Below are positions 1-5,007 of a stretch of 10,865 bases of DNA, one piece after another. This DNA is from JAYEID01 sp964581885 (GTDB lineage Bacteria; Patescibacteriota; WWE3; JAUXAW01; JAYEID01). Position 1 is the stretch's first letter, and every line of letters begins with the position of its first letter. Below the pieces are notes generated by a model that saw only the letters and a list, made by a program, of their open reading frames with translations, did no database searches and was not told where the DNA came from. Made by a program: the position numbers and the translations under genes. Location: assembly GCA_964581885.1 (NCBI GenBank), contig CAZOPS010000024.1, positions 1 through 10,865 of the forward strand, read 5' to 3'.

Positions 1-1
1 T

Positions 2-153
2 TGTGATCAGAATCACGAAATTGGAAATTACGCTCAGAAGCGTGAAAATAAGAGGAATAAGGGATAATAAATAAGAAGAAAATATGGTCGGAACCATGAA
101 ATTACAGTCAGAACTGTGAAATTAGGAGAAATTATGCCCAGAGGCATGAAATT
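2..153 (+). repeat. Array of five covarying mini-hairpins
   Basis: Five perfect 5-bp stem, 4-base loop hairpins lie at 3-16 (GTGAT-CAGA-ATCAC), 30-43 (ACGCT-CAGA-AGCGT), 84-97 (ATGGT-CGGA-ACCAT), 104-117 (ACAGT-CAGA-ACTGT) and 134-147 (ATGCC-CAGA-GGCAT). Each is preceded by T and followed by G, giving an extra T-G closing pair, and the tail is GAAATT in four cases and GAAAAT in one. The stem sequences all differ yet pair perfectly, while loop and tail are constant, so structure rather than stem sequence seems to be conserved. Unit starts are 27, 54, 20 and 30 bases apart. I do not recognise the family. It may be a palindromic intergenic repeat, a protein-binding RNA or DNA element, or part of a mobile repeat. 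The array may continue to the left of the window. Confidence 0.85.
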
Positions 154-256
154 GGGAAAAAGGGAGACTTCTCGACCTCGAGCTAGACTCGGGGGTCGGG
201 GTTCCAGAGTGGCGGCTGTTCTTACCGCGCAACGCATAACATTTACTAGTTGCTAA
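134..256 (+). CDS. Possible 40-aa basic small ORF, unrecognised
   Basis: An ATG at 134 opens a 40-codon frame ending in TAA at 254-256. AGGAG at 124-128 lies 5 bases upstream, a better ribosome-binding site than that of any large gene here. A second in-frame ATG is at 146. The peptide begins MPRGMKLGKRE, is rich in Arg and Gly in the middle, and ends in AVLTAQRITFTSC. The start codon lies in the 5' stem of the fifth hairpin, and the last third is the inverted-repeat arm. The matching frame in the right arm (minus strand, open to the window edge) gives SRVTAVLTAQRITF then a stop, against SRVAAVLTAQRITF here. The single base difference is non-synonymous, so there is no sign of selection on protein. 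This could be a real small gene, or a chance frame in a GC-richer repeat. No function is proposed. Confidence 0.22.
   Translation: MPRGMKLGKRETSRPRARLGGRGSRVAAVLTAQRITFTSC
170..201 (+). other. GC-rich imperfect stem-loop
   Basis: CGACCTCGAG at 173-182 pairs with CTCGGGGGTCG at 188-198 around the loop CTAGA, with one bulged G and one T-G pair. A few weaker pairs extend it outward to about 170 and 201. It sits between the mini-hairpin array and the left inverted-repeat arm, and is markedly richer in GC than the surrounding spacer. No run of T follows it on either strand, so it does not look like a standard intrinsic terminator. Its role is unknown. Confidence 0.5.
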
Positions 257-258
257 TT
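204..258 (+). repeat. Left arm of long inverted repeat
   Basis: This 55-base stretch (starting CCAGAGTGGCGGCTG, containing ACCGCGCAACGCATAAC and ending in GCTAATT) is the reverse complement of 10781-10836, with one substitution (G at 211) and one 1-base gap (three T here, four in the other arm). The arms face inward and enclose all eight large genes. The last 14 bases are the first two units of the heptamer array. Homology to the other arm stops abruptly at 204; to its left are the stem-loop and the hairpin array, which the right side does not share within the visible bases. Confidence 0.93.
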
Positions 259-310
259 ACTAGTTGCCAATTGCTAATTGCTAGTTGCTAGTTACTAATT
301 ACTAATTGCT
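245..310 (+). repeat. Heptamer tandem array RCTARTT, nine copies
   Basis: Nine consecutive 7-base units run from 245 to 307: ACTAGTT, GCTAATT, ACTAGTT, GCCAATT, GCTAATT, GCTAGTT, GCTAGTT, ACTAATT, ACTAATT, then a partial GCT. Variation is almost confined to purine swaps at positions 1 and 5. The same heptamer occurs inverted at 10746-10794 and as short relics at 3310-3323, 3338-3344 and 4843-4863, always between genes. Confidence 0.9.
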
Positions 311-312
311 GA

Positions 313-340
313 AAGCGGAATGCGGGGAGCGGAAAGCGGA
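313..340 (+). repeat. Second heptamer array RAGCGGA, four copies
   Basis: Four 7-base units, AAGCGGA, ATGCGGG, GAGCGGA and AAGCGGA, follow the RCTARTT array within 3 bases. The sequence is unrelated but the period of 7 is the same. Two of the four units match exactly. It is followed by a run of A. Confidence 0.7.
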
Positions 341-456
341 AAAAATGCCAACTACTAATCCGCCTCCGTAGGCTGCTTCAGCTTATCAGCGAGAATCAGC
401 TGCAAACCAGCGTGGATCCGTAGCGTAACGCGGGATGCTGAAATCTAACAGCTAAA
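340..456. other. Intergenic spacer downstream of proS
   Basis: No gene is visible here. The segment holds A6 at 340-345 (T6 on the minus strand), a small palindrome GCCT-CCGT-AGGC at 362-373, a looser CAGCT...AGCTG dyad at 380-403, and GCGTAACGC at 423-431. The 362-373 stem and the minus-strand T run could together end proS transcription, but they are 16 bases apart, which is too far for a typical intrinsic terminator. The stretch TAATCCGCC at 355-363 recurs at 4859-4867 in the rpsB leader, also next to a small stem. Confidence 0.4.
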
Positions 457-2151
457 TTACGTCAACATATCTAGAAATTCTTGAACAGAAACAATTTTTG
501 CGCCATCCTCTCCCCTTCTCTTAACTTCAATCCCCTTTTCTTCCAAGGAACGGGAACTTACTACCGCGCGCCAAGGAATACCAATTAGATCTGCATCAGC
601 AAGCTTTTCTCCTGCAGACTTCTCCCGGTCATCATAAAGCACCTCAACCCCCGTCTCTTGCAACTGGTTATACGCATCTTCCGCAAAAGCAACTACTTTA
701 GAGTCCTCCTTATTTAAATCTAAAAGATGCACTTCGTAAGGAGCTACCCTCTCCGGCCAAATTATACCTTTTTCATCGTGATGTGTTTCTACCACAGTGG
801 CCATTGCGCGTCCGATCCCAATACCATAGGCGCCCATCCACATCGGCTTTTCCTCCCCATCTTCGTCAACAAAATAGCCCTCATGAGGCTCAGTATAAAA
901 CAGATCTTGCTTAAAGCAGTGCCCAAATTCTATTCCCCTCTTTTTTTCCAACTTACCTCTTTTGCAACGAGGGCAGGGTTTGCCCTCCTCTGCCATCACA
1001 ATATCTGCAAGGAGCTCATATTCAAAATCGCGACCGTAATTAACGTTAATAGAATCAGTCTTTTCTTCCTTCTGCCCACCAATAAAATTCTTAACCTTTG
1101 TCAATCCCAAATCTCCTACATAGGTAACACCTTCTATCCCCCAAGAATGCACATAACCAGGTTTTGTTTCAATCTTAGCTAAATCCTTGGGCTCTGCCGG
1201 CTCCAAAGCATCTACTCCCAACACCCGACGGAGTTTAGCTTCATTCACCTCTTGGTCGCCGCGAATAGACGCAATTACTAGGTCCCCATCAAGAGTTTTA
1301 TAAACCACATTCTTCAAATACTTGTAAAGAGGTTCTCCATAGTGTTTTACATTATCCTCCATGGTTTTCACCCACTCTGGTTGTTCAATAATTTCAAACG
1401 GCTTTTCCTCTTCTTCCAAATTAAATTCTTCCCTTCTGAATTCAGCGCGTTCCTCACTCGCGGCGTAATCACAAGAATCACAAACAAATATTGTTGATTC
1501 ACCATTCTCACATAAAACGACAAACTCGTGATTGTAATCACCACCAATAGCACCGCTCTCAGCTTCTACCGGAATTGGTTCCAAATCCAATTTTTTAGCA
1601 ATTTGCAAATATGCATCGTAAAACTTTTGGTAGGCTTCTAATGCTTGCTCCTCAGTTCGACAAAAAGAATATGCATCCTTCATCATAAATTCTTTCACCC
1701 TTAGCAATCCGCCGCGGGGTCGCTTCTCGTCGCGAAACTTACGACTAAATTGATAAATTAAAACAGGCAGATCTCTATAGCTGGGAGAAAACTTTTTAAC
1801 CAGTTCCACCATCATCCCCTCAGCCGTTGCGCCAATTGCAAACTGTGCTCCGGTGTAGTCTTCTGTCAAAAACATTTCTCCGCCAAAAGCTTTATCTCTA
1901 TTAGTAACTTTCCAAACTTCAAGCGGATGCAAAGTAGGTACCACCAAGCGTTGGCACCCAATATTTGTCATTTCATCTTCTATTAGCGCTTGGATCTTTT
2001 TCCAAACTCTCATTCCCAAAGGAAGGAATGAGTAAAAACCAGAGGCTGCCTGCCGAATAAAACCACCCTTGTAAAGAAGCTCGTGGCTAGGAATAGAAAC
2101 ACCCCGAGGAATAGTTTTTGTTGTCTTTCCAAAAAAATTTGAGTACCTCAT
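457..2151 (-). CDS. proS: Prolyl-tRNA synthetase, bacterial type with insertion domain
   Basis: Charges tRNA-Pro with proline in the cytosol (class II aminoacyl-tRNA synthetase). The ATG at 2151 gives 564 aa beginning MRYSNFFGKT, the usual family start and length (E. coli has 572). A GTG at 2169 would add 6 residues but lies inside a nonamer repeat. In 564-aa numbering, the TxE loop is in GATAEG near 112, motif 2 is RKFRDEKRPRGG near 137-148, and motif 3 is GIGIGRAMA near 443-451. An editing (INS) domain fills roughly 225-380 and keeps the Lys of KYLKNVVYK. The anticodon-binding domain has LYDDREKSAGEK and ADLIGIP near 505-526. Oddities: the GTKYS stretch normally after RGIE-GH-FK is replaced by QDLFYTEPHEGYF, and the Gly-x-x-x-Pro loop of the INS domain is not evident in GYVHSWGIEG. 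It lies 98 bases after the protease gene, with no clear Shine-Dalgarno site. Confidence 0.97.
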   Translation of the reverse strand: MRYSNFFGKTTKTIPRGVSIPSHELLYKGGFIRQAASGFYSFLPLGMRVWKKIQALIEDEMTNIGCQRLVVPTLHPLEVWKVTNRDKAFGGEMFLTEDYTGAQFAIGATAEGMMVELVKKFSPSYRDLPVLIYQFSRKFRDEKRPRGGLLRVKEFMMKDAYSFCRTEEQALEAYQKFYDAYLQIAKKLDLEPIPVEAESGAIGGDYNHEFVVLCENGESTIFVCDSCDYAASEERAEFRREEFNLEEEEKPFEIIEQPEWVKTMEDNVKHYGEPLYKYLKNVVYKTLDGDLVIASIRGDQEVNEAKLRRVLGVDALEPAEPKDLAKIETKPGYVHSWGIEGVTYVGDLGLTKVKNFIGGQKEEKTDSINVNYGRDFEYELLADIVMAEEGKPCPRCKRGKLEKKRGIEFGHCFKQDLFYTEPHEGYFVDEDGEEKPMWMGAYGIGIGRAMATVVETHHDEKGIIWPERVAPYEVHLLDLNKEDSKVVAFAEDAYNQLQETGVEVLYDDREKSAGEKLADADLIGIPWRAVVSSRSLEEKGIEVKRRGEDGAKIVSVQEFLDMLT

Positions 2152-2164
2152 ACAACTTAAAAAT

Positions 2165-2193
2165 AACACAGATCCAATAGATAGTCACAGATT
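2165..2193. repeat. Nonamer repeat upstream of proS
   Basis: On the minus strand this reads as three 9-10 base units of the type ATCTGTGTT (ATCTGTGACT, ATCTATTGG, ATCTGTGTT). The same family occurs in the opposite orientation at 4963-4999. It lies 14 bases upstream of the chosen proS start and overlaps the alternative GTG start. Confidence 0.6.
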
Positions 2194-2249
2194 AAATAGG
2201 CACCCAAAATGTGCATTCTCTGTTTTGCAATGTGTACAATTTTTGGTTT

Positions 2250-3281
2250 TTATATCAACCTCTGCACATCTTGAATAGTTACCAAGATTGCTAGCAAAAC
2301 CAAGAGAGCTATACCAACAGCATTAATAAATTGTTTCACGTCTGTTCTAACTCTTTTCCCTCGCACAACTTCAACTGCAACAAAAGCTAACTGTCCGCCG
2401 TCCAATGCGGGTAGCGGTAAAAGATTAAAAAGAGATAAATTAAGGCTAAGAAAAGCCATAAACTGCATCAAATACTTCATACCCATCTGAGAAACCTGCA
2501 GTGTGGCACTGTAAACACCAACAGGTCCCGCAACATCAGTAGGAACACGACCAGCAAAAATAAGTTGCCTTAACATCCAGGAAAGTCCATTAATAATATC
2601 GCTCAAAATATTAAAACTGGTTTCTATTCCCTTAAGGGGAGCCTTTAATAGCGAAACTCTTTCTAATTTCTCCTCACCTTCAAAGCGCAACTTAACTCCC
2701 AACGGACCTTCTCCTTGAGGAGGCCCTTTTCTAGGTACAACCCTAAAATCCTCTACCGTACCACTGTTAGGATCCTTAACAGTTAGGATAAGTTCGCTTC
2801 CAGCCTCTTTTTGAGCAACAAGAACAACATCGCCCATACTTTTTACATCTGTTTCATTCACGGATACAATAACCGAATCTTTAGGAACACCTGCCTGTTC
2901 TGCCGGAGAACCAGTGCTAACCTGATCAACAAAAACAGTGCCCTCTACAGATGGATACCCCACAATAAAAAGAACTGAAAGGAACAGCCACCCCAAAACA
3001 AAATTGGACAAAATTCCCGCAATCATAACCCCTATCTGCTCTAGCTTAGGTTGAGAATACATCTCCTCTTCAGAAAAACCACAAAACCCGCCAAAAGGTA
3101 CTAAGTTTAGAGAAAAGATAGTACCTCCAATTTTCTTCCCAACCAAGCGGGGAGGATAGCCTATACCAAACTCTTCAACTTCCCACCCAAACAGACGGGC
3201 AGCCAAGAAGTGCCCAAACTCATGAAACAGCACTAGAATGGAAAGAATTAGAGTTGCTCCAACAATCTGCAGGAAAGTCAT
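2250..3281 (-). CDS. rseP: Site-2 protease, RseP/RasP type (peptidase M50)
   Basis: An intramembrane zinc metalloprotease that, in relatives, cuts membrane-anchored anti-sigma factors and leftover signal peptides. The 343-aa protein has an N-terminal membrane segment containing HEFGH at 20-24 (zinc ligands H20 and H24, catalytic E21). A second segment spans about 84-108, a single PDZ domain about 113-170 (SPAEQAGVPKDSVIVSV is its core), and the C-terminal segments hold NLLPLPALDGG at 287-296 with the third zinc ligand D294. A last hydrophobic helix is at about 320-337. One PDZ domain is as in Gram-positive RasP; E. coli RseP has two. The ATG at 3281 has no Shine-Dalgarno site. In many bacteria this gene precedes proS, as here. 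The substrate is unknown, since no sigma/anti-sigma pair lies in the window. Confidence 0.95.
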   Translation of the reverse strand: MTFLQIVGATLILSILVLFHEFGHFLAARLFGWEVEEFGIGYPPRLVGKKIGGTIFSLNLVPFGGFCGFSEEEMYSQPKLEQIGVMIAGILSNFVLGWLFLSVLFIVGYPSVEGTVFVDQVSTGSPAEQAGVPKDSVIVSVNETDVKSMGDVVLVAQKEAGSELILTVKDPNSGTVEDFRVVPRKGPPQGEGPLGVKLRFEGEEKLERVSLLKAPLKGIETSFNILSDIINGLSWMLRQLIFAGRVPTDVAGPVGVYSATLQVSQMGMKYLMQFMAFLSLNLSLFNLLPLPALDGGQLAFVAVEVVRGKRVRTDVKQFINAVGIALLVLLAILVTIQDVQRLI

Positions 3282-3371
3282 AATAATTAAAGTGTAACAA
3301 GAATCAAGTAATTAGTAACTGAGGATCCAAAAAGAGCAATTAGCAGAACTGACATCTAAGCCTCAATGACG
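3282..3371. other. tsf-rseP spacer with heptamer relics
   Basis: This 90-base gap stands where pyrH, frr and other genes lie in many bacteria. It contains AAYTAGY heptamer units at 3310-3316 (AATTAGT), 3317-3323 (AACTGAG, degenerate) and 3338-3344 (AATTAGC). No convincing terminator or promoter is seen, though a weak TTGATT/TATTAT pair on the minus strand overlaps the rseP start. Confidence 0.45.
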
Positions 3372-3836
3372 TTACTCTTCACCAACTGCAATACGGTAAA
3401 AGTCACCAACCTTCACATTTTCCTTTGTCTTTATCGCCATTTCCTGAATCAAATCCTTTATTTTTTTCTCCGGATCCCGAATCCATTCCTGTTCCAACAA
3501 CTCTTCTTCGGTCTCGGGTGCCATTGCGCAAACCTGCATTGCAAGCTCATAAGCCAAATCCCTAAATTCATCCCCACGAGAAACAAAATCAGTCTCTGCC
3601 CTAAGTTCAACCAGTGCGCCACTCTTACTGTCCGAATGAACATAACAAGCCACTACTCCCTGTGCAGTTTCCCGATCCGAACGCTTCTTAGCCCGCATTG
3701 CCGCCTTCTCCTCTAAAATTTTTCTTGCCTTTCCAAAATCACCCCCAGCGTCTTCCAATGCCTTTTTAGAAGCCATTATTCCCACGCCTGTCTTTTCTCT
3801 CAATTCTTTTACTTGTTTAATATCAATATTATTCAT
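3372..3836 (-). CDS. tsf: Elongation factor Ts, short form
   Basis: Nucleotide exchange factor that recycles EF-Tu from its GDP to its GTP form. The 154-aa protein has the N-terminal UBA-like domain with TGVGIMASKKAL at 16-27 (family consensus TGAGMMDCKKAL, so the usual Asp-Cys is Ala-Ser). The EF-Tu-contacting core has ETDFVSRGDEF at 81-91, with the hallmark TDFV. A single compact half-core ends in KENVKVGDFYRIAVGEE. E. coli EF-Ts has about 283 residues and Thermus about 196, so one core subdomain and the coiled-coil are missing. The frame is intact, so this looks like a natural minimal form rather than a truncation. It starts 13 bases after the rpsB stop, surely in the same transcript. No Shine-Dalgarno site is seen. 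Confidence 0.95.
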   Translation of the reverse strand: MNNIDIKQVKELREKTGVGIMASKKALEDAGGDFGKARKILEEKAAMRAKKRSDRETAQGVVACYVHSDSKSGALVELRAETDFVSRGDEFRDLAYELAMQVCAMAPETEEELLEQEWIRDPEKKIKDLIQEMAIKTKENVKVGDFYRIAVGEE

Positions 3837-3849
3837 AGTAGCTAAAAAC

Positions 3850-4785
3850 TTACAGTGCTTGTTTTATCTTCTCAGCTGTTTTTTCCCCGATTCCCTTTAC
3901 ATTTGTAAGAGCCTCCTGAGACATCCCTTTAACATCATCAATCCCAAGACCTGCTTTTTTCAACGCGTTAGTTGCCCGCGCTCCTAAATCCACATCTTCC
4001 AAAGACTTTTCTTCGCCCCCACCAATTACCTTTTCTTGATCCTCCAACTGCTCATCTTCACTCTCCCGTACTTTGACATTAATCTCCTGGTCATCCTTGC
4101 CTAGCTTTATAGCCTCAAAGAGAATTGGTAAAAGTAAAGAAAGGGACCTAATAGAATCATCATTAGCAGGAATAGGAAAGTCTATCCGCGGATCAGTATC
4201 ACTATCAACCAAACCCAACACAGGAATTCCCAACTTCTCAGCCTCTTTCACAGCAGTCCTACCCTTTCGCACGCTACAAACTACAACAGCGTCCGGAACA
4301 TCTTTCAAATCACGGACTCCTCCAAAATCGCGCTCTAACTTCTCAACCTCCCTCCTAATATCCAAACGCTCTTTCTTAGTGTAATGATCAAACTCACCTC
4401 TTTCCAAACCCTCTTCCAAATCTTTTAACTTGGAAACATTTTTCTTCACTTCTGAAAAATTAGTAAGCAAACCACCAACCCACCGCCCAGCCATATACGG
4501 GACACCAGCCTCTTCTGCATACTTAGCAACCAAATCCCGGGATTGCCTCTTAAGGCCAACAAAGAGAACAGTCCCCCCTTCTCTGGAAACTTTATTCAAA
4601 AACTCTATGGCCTTCTTCAAATTCTTCTGAGTCTTTCGGGGATCCAAAATATGAACACCGCGAATCTTCTTTAAAATATATTGCTCATTTTTCGGATTCC
4701 ACCTTCGCGATGAATGGCCAAAATGAACACCTTTTTTTAGCAACCCCTCAATACTTGGTAGTTCCAAAACTGCTTTTTTGCTCAT
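3850..4785 (-). CDS. rpsB: 30S ribosomal protein S2 with C-terminal HhH extension
   Basis: S2 binds late to the 30S subunit, between head and body on the solvent side, and helps hold S1 where S1 exists. Residues 1-230 are a standard S2 core: GVHFGH at 19-24, WNPKNEQYI at 29-37, RWVGGLLTNF at 101-110, and DTDPRIDFPIPANDDSIRS at 196-214. The protein is 311 aa against about 241 in E. coli. The extra 80 residues are an acidic linker (about 231-263, many Glu and Asp) followed by a small helical module (266-311) with LGARATNALKKAGL and VKGIGEKTAEKIKQ. That module resembles helix-hairpin-helix domains such as the RNA polymerase alpha C-terminal domain. It leads the rpsB-tsf pair. Its own leader has a strong stem-loop, which could allow feedback control as known for E. 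coli rpsB. Confidence 0.96.
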   Translation of the reverse strand: MSKKAVLELPSIEGLLKKGVHFGHSSRRWNPKNEQYILKKIRGVHILDPRKTQKNLKKAIEFLNKVSREGGTVLFVGLKRQSRDLVAKYAEEAGVPYMAGRWVGGLLTNFSEVKKNVSKLKDLEEGLERGEFDHYTKKERLDIRREVEKLERDFGGVRDLKDVPDAVVVCSVRKGRTAVKEAEKLGIPVLGLVDSDTDPRIDFPIPANDDSIRSLSLLLPILFEAIKLGKDDQEINVKVRESEDEQLEDQEKVIGGGEEKSLEDVDLGARATNALKKAGLGIDDVKGMSQEALTNVKGIGEKTAEKIKQAL

Positions 4786-4808
4786 AACTCTGGAAAGTTT
4801 AACACAAA

Positions 4809-4828
4809 CCCCTGCCTTTAGGCAAGGG
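4809..4828 (-). promoter_or_regulatory. Strong stem-loop in rpsB leader
   Basis: On the minus strand CCCTTGCC-TAAA-GGCAGGGG forms an 8-bp stem with one T-G pair and a 4-base loop, ending 23 bases before the rpsB ATG. It is followed by TTTGTGTT, too weak a T run for a convincing terminator. It may be an attenuator, a feedback site for S2, or the 3' end of the topA transcript. The sequence supports the structure, not a choice between these roles. Confidence 0.5.
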
Positions 4829-4842
4829 CTCGGTATCTAATC

Positions 4843-4878
4843 TACTAGTAACTGGTAATTAATCCGCCAGGCAGCGGA
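4843..4878. repeat. Heptamer relic plus CCGC stem
   Basis: Three AAYTAGY-type units (TACTAGT, AACTGGT, AATTAAT; 4843-4863) are followed at once by TCCGC-CAGGCA-GCGGA (4863-4878), a 5-bp stem. The left-end spacer shows the same succession (heptamer-like ACTACTAATC, then CCGCC and a small stem, 351-373), so the two spacers probably carry copies of one composite intergenic element. Beyond it, CTGAATTTCAG and TTCAGCTGAA are short palindromes at 4881-4896. Confidence 0.5.
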
Positions 4879-4906
4879 CCTGAATTTCAGCTGAAGGCTA
4901 ACTTCT

Positions 4907-4936
4907 CTTATATTATTCAATATACACTTAATTCAA
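4907..4936 (-). promoter_or_regulatory. Candidate sigma70-type promoter for rpsB-tsf
   Basis: On the minus strand, TTGAAT (4931-4936) and TATAAG (4907-4912) are separated by 18 bases. This is the best -35/-10 pair in the topA-rpsB spacer. TAATAT, 15 bases after TTGAAT, is an alternative -10. It would give a leader of about 115 bases containing the CCGC stem and the 4809-4828 stem-loop. This rests on consensus matching alone. Confidence 0.4.
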
Positions 4937-4962
4937 TAGCTCTTACTCTAAGTCTCGGATCA

Positions 4963-4999
4963 ATCTGTGTTATCCGTGTATATCTGTTCCATCTGTGTT
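4963..4999 (+). repeat. Nonamer tandem repeat ATCTGTGTT, four units
   Basis: Four units of 9-10 bases, ATCTGTGTT, ATCCGTGTAT, ATCTGTTCC and ATCTGTGTT, run head to tail and end 8 bases from the topA stop. The first and last units are identical. The same family lies inverted upstream of proS (2165-2193). Confidence 0.75.
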
Positions 5000-5007
5000 C
5001 TTCTACA

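Noticed and set aside
2..153. CRISPR array
   Set aside because: Repeat units are only about 20 bases with variable stems, spacing is irregular (20 to 54) and there are no uniform spacers or cas genes.
34..237. 67-aa minus-strand ORF as a gene
   Set aside because: It is made of the inverted-repeat arm and the hairpin repeats read in frame, has no ribosome-binding site, and its right-arm counterpart stops after 17 codons. It is noted as an observation, not annotated as a gene.
170..240. tRNA or other structured RNA gene
   Set aside because: GGGGTTCCAG resembles part of a T arm, but no acceptor stem, anticodon arm or D arm can be built around it.
215..245. dif-like XerCD site in the arm
   Set aside because: GCGCAACGCATAACAT looks superficially similar to dif, but the two 11-base half-sites with dyad symmetry are absent.
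245..310. Iteron-type replication origin
   Set aside because: Iterons are usually 17-22 bases and near a replication initiator gene. No dnaA, rep gene or DnaA-box cluster is present, and the 7-base units recur in several spacers.
340..373. Standard intrinsic terminator for proS
   Set aside because: The 4-bp stem at 362-373 is short and lies 16 bases from the T6 run on the minus strand, so the hairpin and T tract are not adjacent.
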